From NCBI GenBank assembly GCA_027046105.1, contig JALTZQ010000071.1, positions 1 to 19,083 of the forward strand: a DNA stretch of 19,083 bases, given 5' to 3'. Positions 1-7,309 of the stretch are shown in pieces. The stretch is from Pyrodictiaceae archaeon. Lineage in GTDB: Archaea; Thermoproteota; Thermoprotei_A; Sulfolobales; Pyrodictiaceae. Made by a program: the position numbers and the translations under genes. The notes under the pieces are model-generated. The model worked only from the letters and a program-made list of their open reading frames with translations. It searched no databases and was not told the origin of the DNA. Position 1 is the stretch's first letter. Each line of letters opens with the position of its first letter.

Positions 1-754
1 GGACATTCTTTTCTACAGCCTTCTCGGCATATTTGAGAGGTTCATAACCAGCAAGAACAGCCATGGATGCCCACTTCCGTGATAAATATGCATGGATGTT
101 GCACGCTCTTAGTAGACTCTTATGAGAAGCTCCGGACACAATAAACTCATTAAGCATATTCCACGTATTGCGCATAGCTGCTACAACTTCAAGGCATCTA
201 CCCCAGCTTGTTAAGTTGAAATTTTTCTCCACCTCACATAGTTTTGCCTCAGTAAGTAAGGGTGAGGAGCCAAGTATAGGATATGTGAATAGATCTGCCA
301 GTGGATCCTCTAATTCTACAACACTTGTATCTATTATCTTAATACTGTTACTCCTTATATCCGCTATAAGCAGCTGTGGCGGTATTATACCCTCCATAAT
401 AGTTCTCATAGTGTTCTTCACTACCGTTGAATGTCTTATTGGAAGACCGTATGAATTCAGATAGGGCTTACTATCTATAACCATTAGTACGTCTATAGGT
501 TTGTAGGGATTAGAGGGATCTGCAGGCAGTAGATAGCTAAATGGCGGCCTGTACAATGCTAGCTTATTCTCAACCTCTATAATAACAGTCTCCCCATCAA
601 GCTGATAACAACCTCGAGCTATTGTTTTGGCGCGACCACTATGGACTGCAAGCTTCCCTGCACAAATACGGGCTGGACCTTGATCAACCTCGTACTTCTC
701 TTTAATAAATCCTTCCTTTACCTCAATGTGAGCCCATAACTGTCGCACATGCAA
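1..754 (-). CDS. Unrecognised protein, 3' end cut by window edge
   Basis: An open frame of about 251 codons runs on the minus strand from a stop codon just upstream of 754 to the left edge, so the C-terminus is missing. The start is TTG at 754 or GTG at 748; an AGGG lies about 7 bases before the GTG, and a TAG is the codon next-but-one upstream, so no longer start exists. The protein begins LHVRQLWAHIEVKEGF and contains a block around VLMVIDSKPYLNSYGLPIR, then a Cys- and Trp-containing helical stretch. I see no signal peptide, membrane segment or known catalytic motif and do not recognise the family. Codon use and amino-acid composition look like a genuine gene. It is divergent from the JAMM peptidase at 879, with about 125 bases between them that carry an AT-rich TATA-like patch, so the two may be co-regulated. 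That it is a real gene is fairly sure; its function is unknown. Confidence 0.7.
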   Translation of the reverse strand, partial: MHVRQLWAHIEVKEGFIKEKYEVDQGPARICAGKLAVHSGRAKTIARGCYQLDGETVIIEVENKLALYRPPFSYLLPADPSNPYKPIDVLMVIDSKPYLNSYGLPIRHSTVVKNTMRTIMEGIIPPQLLIADIRSNSIKIIDTSVVELEDPLADLFTYPILGSSPLLTEAKLCEVEKNFNLTSWGRCLEVVAAMRNTWNMLNEFIVSGASHKSLLRACNIHAYLSRKWASMAVLAGYEPLKYAEKAVEKNV

Positions 755-790
755 TCCCTATAGCATACACAATATAGCCTACTGTAGGGT

Positions 791-801
791 ATGTAAATAT
801 C
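791..801. promoter_or_regulatory. TATA-like element between divergent genes
   Basis: The AT-rich patch GTAAATATC lies centrally between the minus-strand gene starting at 748/754 and the plus-strand gene starting at 879. It could serve either direction: about 26 bases to one side gives a start near 770 (minus) and to the other near 822 (plus). A small hairpin (GTAGA at 804-808 with TCTAC at 813-817) sits in the plus-strand leader. This is a placement inference only. Confidence 0.3.
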
Positions 802-878
802 TTGTAGAGAGGTCTACCACACGCCGATGAAGAAGGCTCCGGGCTCACCTGAATCATTATATCTTGGTGAAGATAGGG

Positions 879-1661
879 ATGCCGTACCGAGGCTTATCCC
901 ATGATAGATTCATCAACACCGACACTACATATGCAGCTTGTCTAGGTATTGCATTCCACGCCCTATCAGCCTATAATGAAGAAGCAGAACATGAGGCTAA
1001 AATACTGATAAATGAATGTGAGCCAATGAGGCGCATTAACTTAGTAATATCTGATGCTTTGGGCTGTAGCAGTGAAGGACTAAAAACTAGCTTGGCAGTA
1101 ATAAACACTATAACGAGGCCAATTAGGCTACCAGTTAAATTATCTTGCCAAACTAGTGATAAAGGATATGAAAACGAAACATTATATACTCTCGATAAGG
1201 CCTCGAGGAGTATCGTAAACTACATGTTAAGAGGGGTTGGTGGTAAATTAAAACAGTTGCTGAACCACAATACACATGAATACTTTCTTATCTTGTCATG
1301 GAATGGAGAGGTTTTTCTAGGCCGTGGTGAAGAAACGAGTATTCACCTGCCCCTAGTAAAAGGCGTCGCCTTTATACATACACATCCAAAAGACTACTGC
1401 TTTCCATCACACCAAGATTTAGTGTCTGCACTGGACTTTTTCGCTGAAGGTGGAATAATTGAAATGATAGCCTCAAACACTTGTCTCTTAATAATGCGTC
1501 TAATTACTCCATTGTCTGAAAATGACTATTGGAGTCTTCAGGAAATATCAAAATGCGTAGCAAGAGCAAGAAAGTTCGAGGATTATAATAGATGCTTACA
1601 GAGTTTATGGAAACTTGAGACCATTGATGCAGCACTGTATAGTCATTCATGGCTCGGCTAG
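879..1661 (+). CDS. JAMM/MPN-type metallopeptidase-like protein
   Basis: Protein of 260 residues. I chose the ATG at 879 because GGTGA (866-870) lies 8 bases upstream; TTG 864 and GTG 867 overlap that site. The C-terminal half holds a full JAMM zinc signature, H-x-H-x7-S-x2-D: His167, His169, Ser177 and Asp180, in HTHPKDYCFPSHQDL. A candidate catalytic glutamate is Glu134 in HEYFLIL, about 33 residues before the first His, as in the beta strand of stand-alone archaeal JAMM enzymes. Such enzymes are known to cleave isopeptide or peptide bonds after ubiquitin-like tails, or to act in sulfur-carrier maturation. The first 125 or so residues match nothing I know and make the protein much longer than a minimal JAMM (about 120-140 residues). 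No E1, E2 or ubiquitin-like gene is visible nearby. The motif is clear; the substrate is unknown. Confidence 0.75.
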   Translation: MPYRGLSHDRFINTDTTYAACLGIAFHALSAYNEEAEHEAKILINECEPMRRINLVISDALGCSSEGLKTSLAVINTITRPIRLPVKLSCQTSDKGYENETLYTLDKASRSIVNYMLRGVGGKLKQLLNHNTHEYFLILSWNGEVFLGRGEETSIHLPLVKGVAFIHTHPKDYCFPSHQDLVSALDFFAEGGIIEMIASNTCLLIMRLITPLSENDYWSLQEISKCVARARKFEDYNRCLQSLWKLETIDAALYSHSWLG

Positions 1662-1858
1662 GGGGTTGCCTCGGCCATTCTCCTAAGGCCCTATCTTCGG
1701 GCTCCTCATAGCCGTAAGAGTTAATGGGTTCCGCTAGTAAAAATAAGCCTTTATCTACCTAATAGTAAGACTAATAGTTACGGATGCTGAAGTGGACCGG
1801 GGCTAAACCGCTGTATAGGTGATGGCGAAGCGTCCGGGCGCTGCTGAGAACCCTCATA
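1662..1858. other. Gene-free gap with GC-rich hairpin segment
   Basis: This gap lies between the stops of two convergent genes. Two GC-rich stretches stand out against AT-richer surroundings: about 1664-1715, and about 1781-1853. The second contains a hairpin, AGCG (1829-1832) with CGCT (1839-1842) around a 6-base loop, flanked by GTGATG (1819-1824) and CTGA (1844-1847), which look like C and D boxes. The flanking stem does not pair well, so I do not call a C/D RNA. An AT-rich TAAAAATAAG near 1738-1747 lies about 35 bases before the second stretch and could be a plus-strand TATA box. Read on the minus strand, the same patch is T-rich and could end apgM transcription. Confidence 0.3.
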
Positions 1859-3142
1859 CTATAGTTTCTCTGCAAACTCGACCACTCTGCTTATCAAGCT
1901 CCATCCATAGTCGATTGTACCTAGTCGATTGTTCGCTATACATTCACGCTCAGTGAACGAAGCTATGGAGTCCTTTATCTTCCTCCAGGAGACCATTACA
2001 GGAACAGGATCCCCCGTATGGCTACGCTTATCCCAGGGTGTTGCATGATCTGACGTTACTATAATCATTGTAGTATCTAGATCTACTTCATTAAGCAACC
2101 TTTGTATGAAGTATTCATCTATTAACTCTATGGCTTTCTTCTTTGCCTCTAAGTTACCATCATGTCCTGGTTCATCAGGTCCTTTAAGATGTACGTATAT
2201 AAATTGTGCTTTCTCAAGCGCCTTTAGAGTAGCCTTTAGTCTTGATGGAAGATCCTTTGTGAGGTCGCCGCTAGGTGGGTCAACGCTATGTATTTCTAGT
2301 TTTGCTGATTTGGCTATACCAATCTCTACAGGCATTTCAGCGACAGCTGCACTTGAGTCAAAGCCGTGAAGTTTGTTGAACGGGGGCAGTCTTGGTAATT
2401 TCTCACCACCATCACGTAATAGCATTGCATTAGCCTCAGGTAAACCTCGTCGCCTACGCTCACGATTCACGGGATGATCTCTTAAGATGTCTATTGCAAG
2501 CTCGGTAAATTCATCAACTAATCTACATGTTTCAATGGCTTCTGGAATCTCAACTAGAGGTTTGCATCCCATTATCCTTTTTTCACTAGTTTTTATAGCT
2601 TCAGAGATTAGCCCCCGCCTAACATAAGCAGGATCAGTGTTAGAAACCATACCGCTTAGAGGGCCTTTCATGCTGCCTAATACCACCACAGCACGATGAC
2701 CTACCGTTGCACGCACTTTCGCATATCCATCAGTTAGCCTTATCCCATCTAAAGCAGACGCTAGTTTCCTGGCCTCTTCAGTAGTTAGACTACGGCCTAC
2801 TCGCCGATCAATAATTTCACGTGTCAATGGATTTATTGTCGCAAAATTTGCCCTAAATGCAACCTCTTTCCCCTCTACGAAATCGACTCCGGCACCAAGC
2901 GCTTCAAGTGGTCCTCTACCAGTGTAATACTTGTACGGGTTATACCCTAATAGAGAGAGCACTGCTGTATCACTCTCTGGCGATATCCCCCTACCCAGTG
3001 GATACATAATACCGCAGACGGCATGACGTGCTAGTTCATCTAGACCATTAGTTCTAGCTTCTTCAAGGGCTGTAGGTGTCGTGCTTGGACTATCAGCTGC
3101 CCCATCAAGGACAAGAAATACCATTTTTGGCCTTGCAGTCAC
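1859..3142 (-). CDS. apgM: 2,3-bisphosphoglycerate-independent phosphoglycerate mutase, archaeal type
   Basis: Interconverts 3- and 2-phosphoglycerate in cytoplasmic glycolysis and gluconeogenesis without a 2,3-BPG cofactor. The 427 residues match the archaeal ApgM family (COG3635, alkaline phosphatase superfamily) over the full length. Visible active-site features, in order: Asp13 in LDG; the phosphoryl-acceptor serine Ser57 in SPESDTAVLSLLGYNP; Asp323 and His327 in GPDEPGHDGN; Asp365-His366 in TSDHATPW; and His375 in RSHTGDPVPV. These residues would hold the two metal ions. The GTG start at 3142 is supported by GGTGG six bases upstream; an internal ATG (codon 7) is the alternative. The gene begins 42 bases after the stop of the HD-domain gene, so the two are probably co-transcribed. 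The assignment is secure. Confidence 0.95.
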   Translation of the reverse strand: MTARPKMVFLVLDGAADSPSTTPTALEEARTNGLDELARHAVCGIMYPLGRGISPESDTAVLSLLGYNPYKYYTGRGPLEALGAGVDFVEGKEVAFRANFATINPLTREIIDRRVGRSLTTEEARKLASALDGIRLTDGYAKVRATVGHRAVVVLGSMKGPLSGMVSNTDPAYVRRGLISEAIKTSEKRIMGCKPLVEIPEAIETCRLVDEFTELAIDILRDHPVNRERRRRGLPEANAMLLRDGGEKLPRLPPFNKLHGFDSSAAVAEMPVEIGIAKSAKLEIHSVDPPSGDLTKDLPSRLKATLKALEKAQFIYVHLKGPDEPGHDGNLEAKKKAIELIDEYFIQRLLNEVDLDTTMIIVTSDHATPWDKRSHTGDPVPVMVSWRKIKDSIASFTERECIANNRLGTIDYGWSLISRVVEFAEKL

Positions 3143-3184
3143 GTGATGCCACCAGGATAAGTGTTAGAATTTAGTGCATATCAC

Positions 3185-3850
3185 TTAGTCTAAAACTTCT
3201 CGTATTGCTTGAGCAATGGATTCAGTCATCTTGGATTCTACTTCCAGTTCTCTAACAAATTGACTCAAAATGACTAGCCTTTTCTGGGCTTCAGCTCTTG
3301 CGACATCAGTACACAATAAGTTAATGAGTCTTGAAAGTTTTTCCTCGAAATGCTTTATTAGTCCTCGTATGCCTCTCCTCGTCTCAACACTAATGGCAAC
3401 AACACGATAAATCCCTATGGCACCAAGTGCATCAAGCTTATCTGCATCACTTAATATGCATGACTCAATCGATGAAGGTCTCAAACCGAGACTAAAGCTA
3501 TGCTCTTTTATAGCATTCAATACTGAATTAATTTTCTCAGCTGGAAACCCAACTGATACAAGTAAATAGCTTGCTAATTTAGCCGATATTAGTGCGTGGT
3601 GGTTCCTCCCTGCTCGTCTACCAATATCATGAAGCATGCTTGACGCGAGGAGAATGTCGTAGTCCACTTGCTTACCGTCCTGCTCCATAGCCTTAGCAAT
3701 GATAAGCGACATACACGTTACCCTCATAACATGTTGTACGCCATGTACATCGTCTACGGGATATAGGATATCTATCAGCTCTATAAGTCGCTTACACCAA
3801 GACTTTTCACTACATATCTGTTTAAACACCTCTCCACACGAAACCATCAT
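3185..3850 (-). CDS. HD-domain metal-dependent phosphohydrolase
   Basis: The 221-residue soluble protein has the HD superfamily metal-binding pattern: His36/His40 in VHGVQHVMRV, the His74-Asp75 pair in SMLHDIGRR, further histidines at 84-85, His117 in IKEHSFS, and Asp135/Asp137 in LSDADKLDALGAIG. That late motif is typical of the COG1418/YedJ-like subgroup, whose members hydrolyse phosphate esters or nucleotides; the physiological substrate is generally unknown. The start is ATG 3850, directly followed by a second ATG; GGTG lies about 9 bases upstream. It is preceded by a roughly 150-base gap with a TATA-like CTTAAA element, giving an untranslated leader of about 90 bases, and it lies 42 bases ahead of apgM. 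The family is clear; the role is not. Confidence 0.85.
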   Translation of the reverse strand: MMVSCGEVFKQICSEKSWCKRLIELIDILYPVDDVHGVQHVMRVTCMSLIIAKAMEQDGKQVDYDILLASSMLHDIGRRAGRNHHALISAKLASYLLVSVGFPAEKINSVLNAIKEHSFSLGLRPSSIESCILSDADKLDALGAIGIYRVVAISVETRRGIRGLIKHFEEKLSRLINLLCTDVARAEAQKRLVILSQFVRELEVESKMTESIAQAIREVLD

Positions 3851-4002
3851 TAGAGGTCACACCCAGCATGTACCATATGGCCGCTGACGAGTTCCGGCGG
3901 AGCTGAGTACTCGTGATGATCTCTTCGCTGTCCCGAGGCAAAAACACAATGGCCCACTTAAGTCTTTAAGCCATGACTAGCCCTTTCCATAATCCACTAA
4001 TG
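3851..4002. other. GC-rich leader/intergenic segment with sRNA-like boxes
   Basis: This gap separates two minus-strand genes. Positions 3881-3938 are clearly GC-richer than the neighbouring genes. On the plus strand the order is TGACGA (3885-3890, C-box-like), 12 bases, CTGA (3903-3906, D'-like), 7 bases, TGATGA (3914-3919, C'-like), then CTGT (3928-3931, imperfect D). The 8-base palindrome GAGTACTC lies at 3905-3912. On the minus strand the same stretch would be the 5' leader of the HD-domain mRNA. No decision between a small RNA and a leader is possible from sequence alone. Confidence 0.25.
3957..3970 (-). promoter_or_regulatory. TATA-like box for the HD-domain gene
   Basis: CTTAAGTCTTTAAG on the plus strand reads CTTAAAGACTTAAG on the minus strand, an archaeal TATA-like element and near-palindrome. 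A start about 26 bases downstream would fall near 3940, leaving about 90 bases of leader before the ATG at 3850. Confidence 0.4.
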
Positions 4003-4632
4003 CTAAAAGGCTAGCTGTGCCAAGCTTAGGGCTATTGCAGCTGCTGTTCCTATACCTGCTAGTTTGAGCCCATTTAATAGGGGGTTTTCATGCGCTATTT
4101 TGCCAAGATAGTAGCCTAGTCCAAACATCTCACCAATCATTACTGCTACAGATGAGTACACCAGTATACCTATATCAATCCTTAAATTGAACAATAACGA
4201 GAATATGAATGGAGCTGCACCAATAACTGGAAGTAGTACTATGCCTATTCCACTCCAGAACGCTACATAAATAGGTACCATTTTGACTGCCTTCTCGTAG
4301 ACCGAGCCGCGCAGATCATGTAGTAATGCTTTTTCTATTTTCTTTAGCTCACGTATTCTTTCAGCCCTTTCTGAGAAATACGTTGCAACCATACCGCTAA
4401 AGACGCCCATTGAAACCGATGCACCAATAACGGCTGCAATGTAGGCTATTGGATCACGTTGGCCAATAAGGTAGCTTCCGAGAACGATACCTATACTCGA
4501 CATAAGACCATCAAAGCTATTTGTAACAAACATTCTTCGCGCAATACTTTTAGCGTCAAGCATTTCAGCATATCTAAACAAGTTCTTGAGTAAGGATAGT
4601 ATTTTGAACAACTTCTTTTCCGACCCTCCCAA
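4003..4632 (-). CDS. VIT1/CCC1-like membrane protein
   Basis: Integral membrane protein of 209 residues with about five predicted helices: roughly 43-57, 62-85, 120-143, 150-172 and 188-208. The N-terminal RRMFVTNSFDGLMSSIGIVLG resembles the first helix of the VIT family (COG1814), in which an Arg, an Asp-Gly pair and small residues line the ion path. A charged Glu/Lys-rich segment (about 86-115) follows helix 2, where VIT1 proteins carry their cytoplasmic metal-binding region. Known members move ferrous iron or manganese out of the cytosol; transport here is inferred. The start is uncertain: TTG 4632 overlaps GGGAGGG, and TTG 4611 lies about 12 bases after it. A zinc-ribbon gene lies 89 bases upstream on the same strand. 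Confidence 0.7.
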   Translation of the reverse strand: MGGSEKKLFKILSLLKNLFRYAEMLDAKSIARRMFVTNSFDGLMSSIGIVLGSYLIGQRDPIAYIAAVIGASVSMGVFSGMVATYFSERAERIRELKKIEKALLHDLRGSVYEKAVKMVPIYVAFWSGIGIVLLPVIGAAPFIFSLLFNLRIDIGILVYSSVAVMIGEMFGLGYYLGKIAHENPLLNGLKLAGIGTAAAIALSLAQLAF

Positions 4633-4721
4633 GAGTGTTCAAAGATGCCTAGGGTTCTTCCAGATGGTACAGCATATGTAAGAGGAACCAAAAGAGGTGA
4701 CACAAAGCTGGACTAGAAAAA

Positions 4722-4949
4722 CTAATATGCTGAACCCGTAGCCCTGTGGACGAGCTCTTCTACTTCTACCACAAGCTGGCCATTATTCCTCTTGATGTTC
4801 AATAACATGTCATGGACCCTATAGCCACAACGAGGACAGCGATAGTAGTAAATCAACTTTCTATAGTTACCATCACCTAGCTCTATTTCCAGTCGGTACT
4901 CCATTCGTGTCTTACAGCGTGGACACACTATCTCATTACTGGATCTCAT
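4722..4949 (-). CDS. Small zinc-ribbon protein
   Basis: 75-residue protein with two CPRC knuckles: Cys9/Cys12 in CPRCKTR and Cys38/Cys41 in CPRCGYR, spaced as in a zinc ribbon that binds one zinc ion. The remainder is a short strand-rich, acidic tail (about 52-68). Such proteins often bind nucleic acid or protein partners, but nothing here sets the function. The ATG start has a strong GGAGGTGG seven bases upstream. It precedes the VIT1-like gene on the same strand, with an 89-base spacer, and is divergent from moaA. That it is a real gene is well supported; the role is unknown. Confidence 0.8.
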   Translation of the reverse strand: MRSSNEIVCPRCKTRMEYRLEIELGDGNYRKLIYYYRCPRCGYRVHDMLLNIKRNNGQLVVEVEELVHRATGSAY

Positions 4950-4974
4950 CTACTATCCACCTCCCGAACTCGAT

Positions 4975-4998
4975 AAACCATGCAAAATACCATGGTTT
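4975..4998. repeat. 8-bp inverted repeat in divergent control region
   Basis: AAACCATG (4975-4982) and CATGGTTT (4991-4998) are perfect inverted copies around an 8-base AT-rich spacer. The repeat lies 26 bases upstream of the zinc-ribbon start, where a regulator-binding site would act on that gene. Operator or hairpin is an inference. Confidence 0.45.
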
Positions 4999-5041
4999 CT
5001 CCTACTATTATCCACAACATCCCGACTTCAATCGTCTTACT

Positions 5042-5061
5042 CTCTTGCTCCACTGCAAGAG
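5042..5061. repeat. 7-bp hairpin/inverted repeat upstream of moaA
   Basis: CTCTTGC (5042-5048) pairs perfectly with GCAAGAG (5055-5061) around the 6-base loop TCCACT. It lies just upstream of a TATA-like CTTATTAGC (about 5077-5085) in the moaA control region. It may be an operator for a dimeric regulator; no ligand or regulator is evident. Confidence 0.4.
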
Positions 5062-5213
5062 TGGAAGAAGAGGGGGCTCTTATTAGCTAAGCGACTAGTA
5101 TCTCATAGATTCCACCCGGTGCACTACGCCAAAAACTAGATTGGCTCGTGTCTACGCCTTTACCATCTACAGGGCAGTCTACACTACCATGTAACGAAAG
5201 GTGTGCGCTACAA

Positions 5214-6281
5214 ATGTTACTTGATAGGTTTGGACGTCCATTAACAAACTTACGCATAATGGTTACGGGACGGTGTAATTACAAATGCTTCTTCTGCCAT
5301 ATGGAGGGATACAAGGAGGGTTCTAATGAACTCTCTCTTGAAGAGCTACAGATAATTGCTAAAGCAGCATCTAAGCTTGGAATAAGGTACTTCAAGTTAA
5401 CTGGAGGAGAACCACTTTTACGAACTGATATTGTGGATATTGCCCGAATCTTCCGGAGTATAGGCTATGTAACCATAACTACAAATGGTAGTTTGCTCGA
5501 AAAATATGCTAAAGATCTTTCAGAGCATGTAAACCATATTAATGTTAGTATACATTCGCTTCGCAAAGAGGTATATAGAAAAATAACTGGTGTGGATGGT
5601 TTAGAGAATGTTCTAAGAGGAGTGAAGCTTGTTAAGGACTTTGGCGTCGATATTAAAATTAACTTTGTTGTACTAAAAGGACTAAATGAGGATGAAATCG
5701 ATGATTTAATCGAGCTTGCTTCGTCACTAGAAGCTAAACTTCAAATAATAGAGTTACACCCTGTTGGAAGAGCCATAGACGGTTTTGGTAAATATCACTT
5801 ACCTGCAACAAAGGTTATTAAAAGACTTTTAGAGAAAGCTTCATCCGTAAAGCTTCGTAGAGGTATGCACAATAGACCAATACTCTTACTTGAAAATGGG
5901 GTAGAAGTCGAAATAGTTGGTCCCGTAGGTAACTACGCATTTTGTTCTGCATGCACAAGAATAAGAATAAGCTATGATGGCAAGGTAATTCCATGCCTCA
6001 ACTGGAAGGGGCCAGCGCCTGTTGATCTTAGACAACTCATGAAGAATGCATACCGTTTTGAGGAGAAAGTTGAAGCTGTAATTCAAGGATTAAAACTAGC
6101 TAATAGCTATAGGAGGCCGACCTACCTTTGGCCCCTCTCTGGGGCAACGAGTTTACGCAGTTTTAATGGGAAAAACATGAGACTACCTCTTCCTAAGCGT
6201 GACGGTAGCTTTAGTCTACCAGGGAGAGATGCCAAGTCTTTCCTAAAGCAACTCAAGTCAGAGTGGAATCCGCAACACTAG
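5214..6281 (+). CDS. moaA: MoaA-type radical SAM GTP 3',8-cyclase
   Basis: First enzyme of molybdopterin (Moco/tungsten cofactor) synthesis, rearranging GTP to 3',8-cyclo-GTP. Family features: N-terminal LLDRFGRPLTNLRIMVTGRC; the radical SAM C-x3-C-x2-C cluster in CNYKCFFCH; the GGEPL SAM motif; and the C-terminal cluster C-x2-C-x13-C in CSACTRIRISYDGKVIPC, which binds the second 4Fe-4S and GTP. I prefer ATG 5214 (355 residues) because family members start at this point and GGTG lies about 10 bases upstream; GTG 5148 would add 22 residues with no family counterpart. The C-terminus carries some 50 extra residues after RRPTY and ends NPQH, without the Gly-Gly tail used by many MoaA proteins. 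It is monocistronic here; no other moa gene is in the window. Confidence 0.88.
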   Translation: MLLDRFGRPLTNLRIMVTGRCNYKCFFCHMEGYKEGSNELSLEELQIIAKAASKLGIRYFKLTGGEPLLRTDIVDIARIFRSIGYVTITTNGSLLEKYAKDLSEHVNHINVSIHSLRKEVYRKITGVDGLENVLRGVKLVKDFGVDIKINFVVLKGLNEDEIDDLIELASSLEAKLQIIELHPVGRAIDGFGKYHLPATKVIKRLLEKASSVKLRRGMHNRPILLLENGVEVEIVGPVGNYAFCSACTRIRISYDGKVIPCLNWKGPAPVDLRQLMKNAYRFEEKVEAVIQGLKLANSYRRPTYLWPLSGATSLRSFNGKNMRLPLPKRDGSFSLPGRDAKSFLKQLKSEWNPQH

Positions 6282-6314
6282 TAAGCTAGCTATTTGTATT
6301 TCACTTAAAGAGCT

Positions 6315-7163
6315 CTAGGTTAAGAGGGCTGCAAGATATGCTCCAACTATAAGAACTGCCATCCTATTCTTACAGTTGGTATTTAATCTACACTTACTAT
6401 CAGCTTCCAAGAGCGTCTTTAGCGCTTTTTGTGGTTGACTATCTAATTCTTTCAATCCCCTACGAGCTAATGTAATCGCTTCCTTAGGGGCACAGTCGTT
6501 TATTATGTCAAGCCATACACTAATGACCGTCTTCCTTGAGAAATCTTTGGCTAACCGTTCTGCTATGTTCACTATCACCTGAGGACTTAATAATGCCTTA
6601 TATATCCCCCCATGTATACTGAGAGTTTGTATGAATTCTATTCCAGTTAAACCACGACTCTCTATAGATGAGAGTGTAAACCCTTCATCATACAGCGTTG
6701 AAAGCTTGTTACTTGCTGCTATAGCCTCAAGCCCTTTAATTATATGCTTTAAATCTTCAGTACCAATGTAGTTCAATACCATTCTTAGACTAGAAAGAAG
6801 TATTGAGGGAGAAGGTGTACCCCGAACAGTAGCAAACCCATATGCCACAGTACTAATAATCCCCCCTAGTAGCGTGTCTTCGCATGTATGCTTTGTTGCT
6901 GCATACGCATTTCTCACCGCTTCCCAGAACAGCCTACCTATCCCCGAGTTCTCCCGTCTCACTTCGCCTCTTGCAATTTGCCGCCCAATTTCTATAGCGT
7001 CTTGTGATAAAATACCCAATACAGCTATAGATGAGATATAGTCTTCCATTCCATGCGGGTTTAATAGATGTACACCACAAGGTTTAACATGTGCTAGTAA
7101 AGCATATAGCGCATTATAGCTGGCTCGGGTAAGTGAAATTAGAGTTGCTGAACCCTGGACCAA
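6315..7163 (-). CDS. Unrecognised helical protein, weakly CitG-like
   Basis: 282 residues, rich in Ala, Leu and Ile and apparently all alpha-helical; the last helix (about 266-281) is hydrophobic. A stretch near residue 95 (CEDTLLGGIISTVAYG) recalls the helix after the substrate-binding region of archaeal triphosphoribosyl-dephospho-CoA synthase-like proteins (COG1767, TNLGIILLLAPLA-like), and a following acidic helix fits loosely. Many of the conserved acidic residues are not obvious, so I give this only as a possibility. The TTG start at 7163 is backed by GGAGGCG about 9 bases upstream. It is convergent with moaA (33 bases between stops) and divergent from the gene at 7310, with a shared AT-rich promoter patch. 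That the gene is real is fairly sure; the function is not. Confidence 0.7.
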   Translation of the reverse strand: MVQGSATLISLTRASYNALYALLAHVKPCGVHLLNPHGMEDYISSIAVLGILSQDAIEIGRQIARGEVRRENSGIGRLFWEAVRNAYAATKHTCEDTLLGGIISTVAYGFATVRGTPSPSILLSSLRMVLNYIGTEDLKHIIKGLEAIAASNKLSTLYDEGFTLSSIESRGLTGIEFIQTLSIHGGIYKALLSPQVIVNIAERLAKDFSRKTVISVWLDIINDCAPKEAITLARRGLKELDSQPQKALKTLLEADSKCRLNTNCKNRMAVLIVGAYLAALLT

Positions 7164-7235
7164 GACTAGGAAACGCCTCCTATCCTACCAGACCGCTATT
7201 ATTCAGCCGCTAGGTATTCCTGTGAGAATAGGCCC

Positions 7236-7244
7236 AAAATATAT
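7236..7244. promoter_or_regulatory. TATA-like box between divergent genes
   Basis: AAAATATAT is the most AT-rich patch in the 7164-7309 gap. Counting about 26 bases either way gives starts near 7213 (minus) and 7267 (plus), each leaving a 40-50 base leader. A small inverted repeat (TATTC...GAATA, about 7215-7230) lies on the minus-strand side. Confidence 0.4.
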
Positions 7245-7309
7245 TGGTCGACGAACTATGTGTTCTTGACTAGACCTTGCATAAAGGGTGTTGAGGTTAA
7301 AAAGTCTTG

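Noticed and set aside
168..464. Plus-strand 98-codon frame
   Set aside because: It is antisense to the long minus-strand gene that runs off the left edge, has a low-complexity Ile/Leu/Ser composition, and lacks a ribosome site.
822..856. C/D-like CGATGA...CTGA upstream of the JAMM gene
   Set aside because: The flanking sequences do not pair, and the segment is better explained as the leader of the JAMM mRNA.
1819..1847. C/D box RNA from GTGATG and CTGA
   Set aside because: Only 18 bases separate the boxes and the outer stem does not pair as a kink-turn requires; kept only as a general GC-rich island.
4491..4703. Minus-strand 70-codon frame overlapping the VIT1-like gene
   Set aside because: It lies in another frame of the membrane protein gene, with no family match and no good ribosome site.
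4645..4716. Plus-strand 23-codon mini-frame between the zinc-ribbon and VIT1-like genes
   Set aside because: It is too short to judge, has no ribosome site, and lies antisense within a minus-strand transcription unit.
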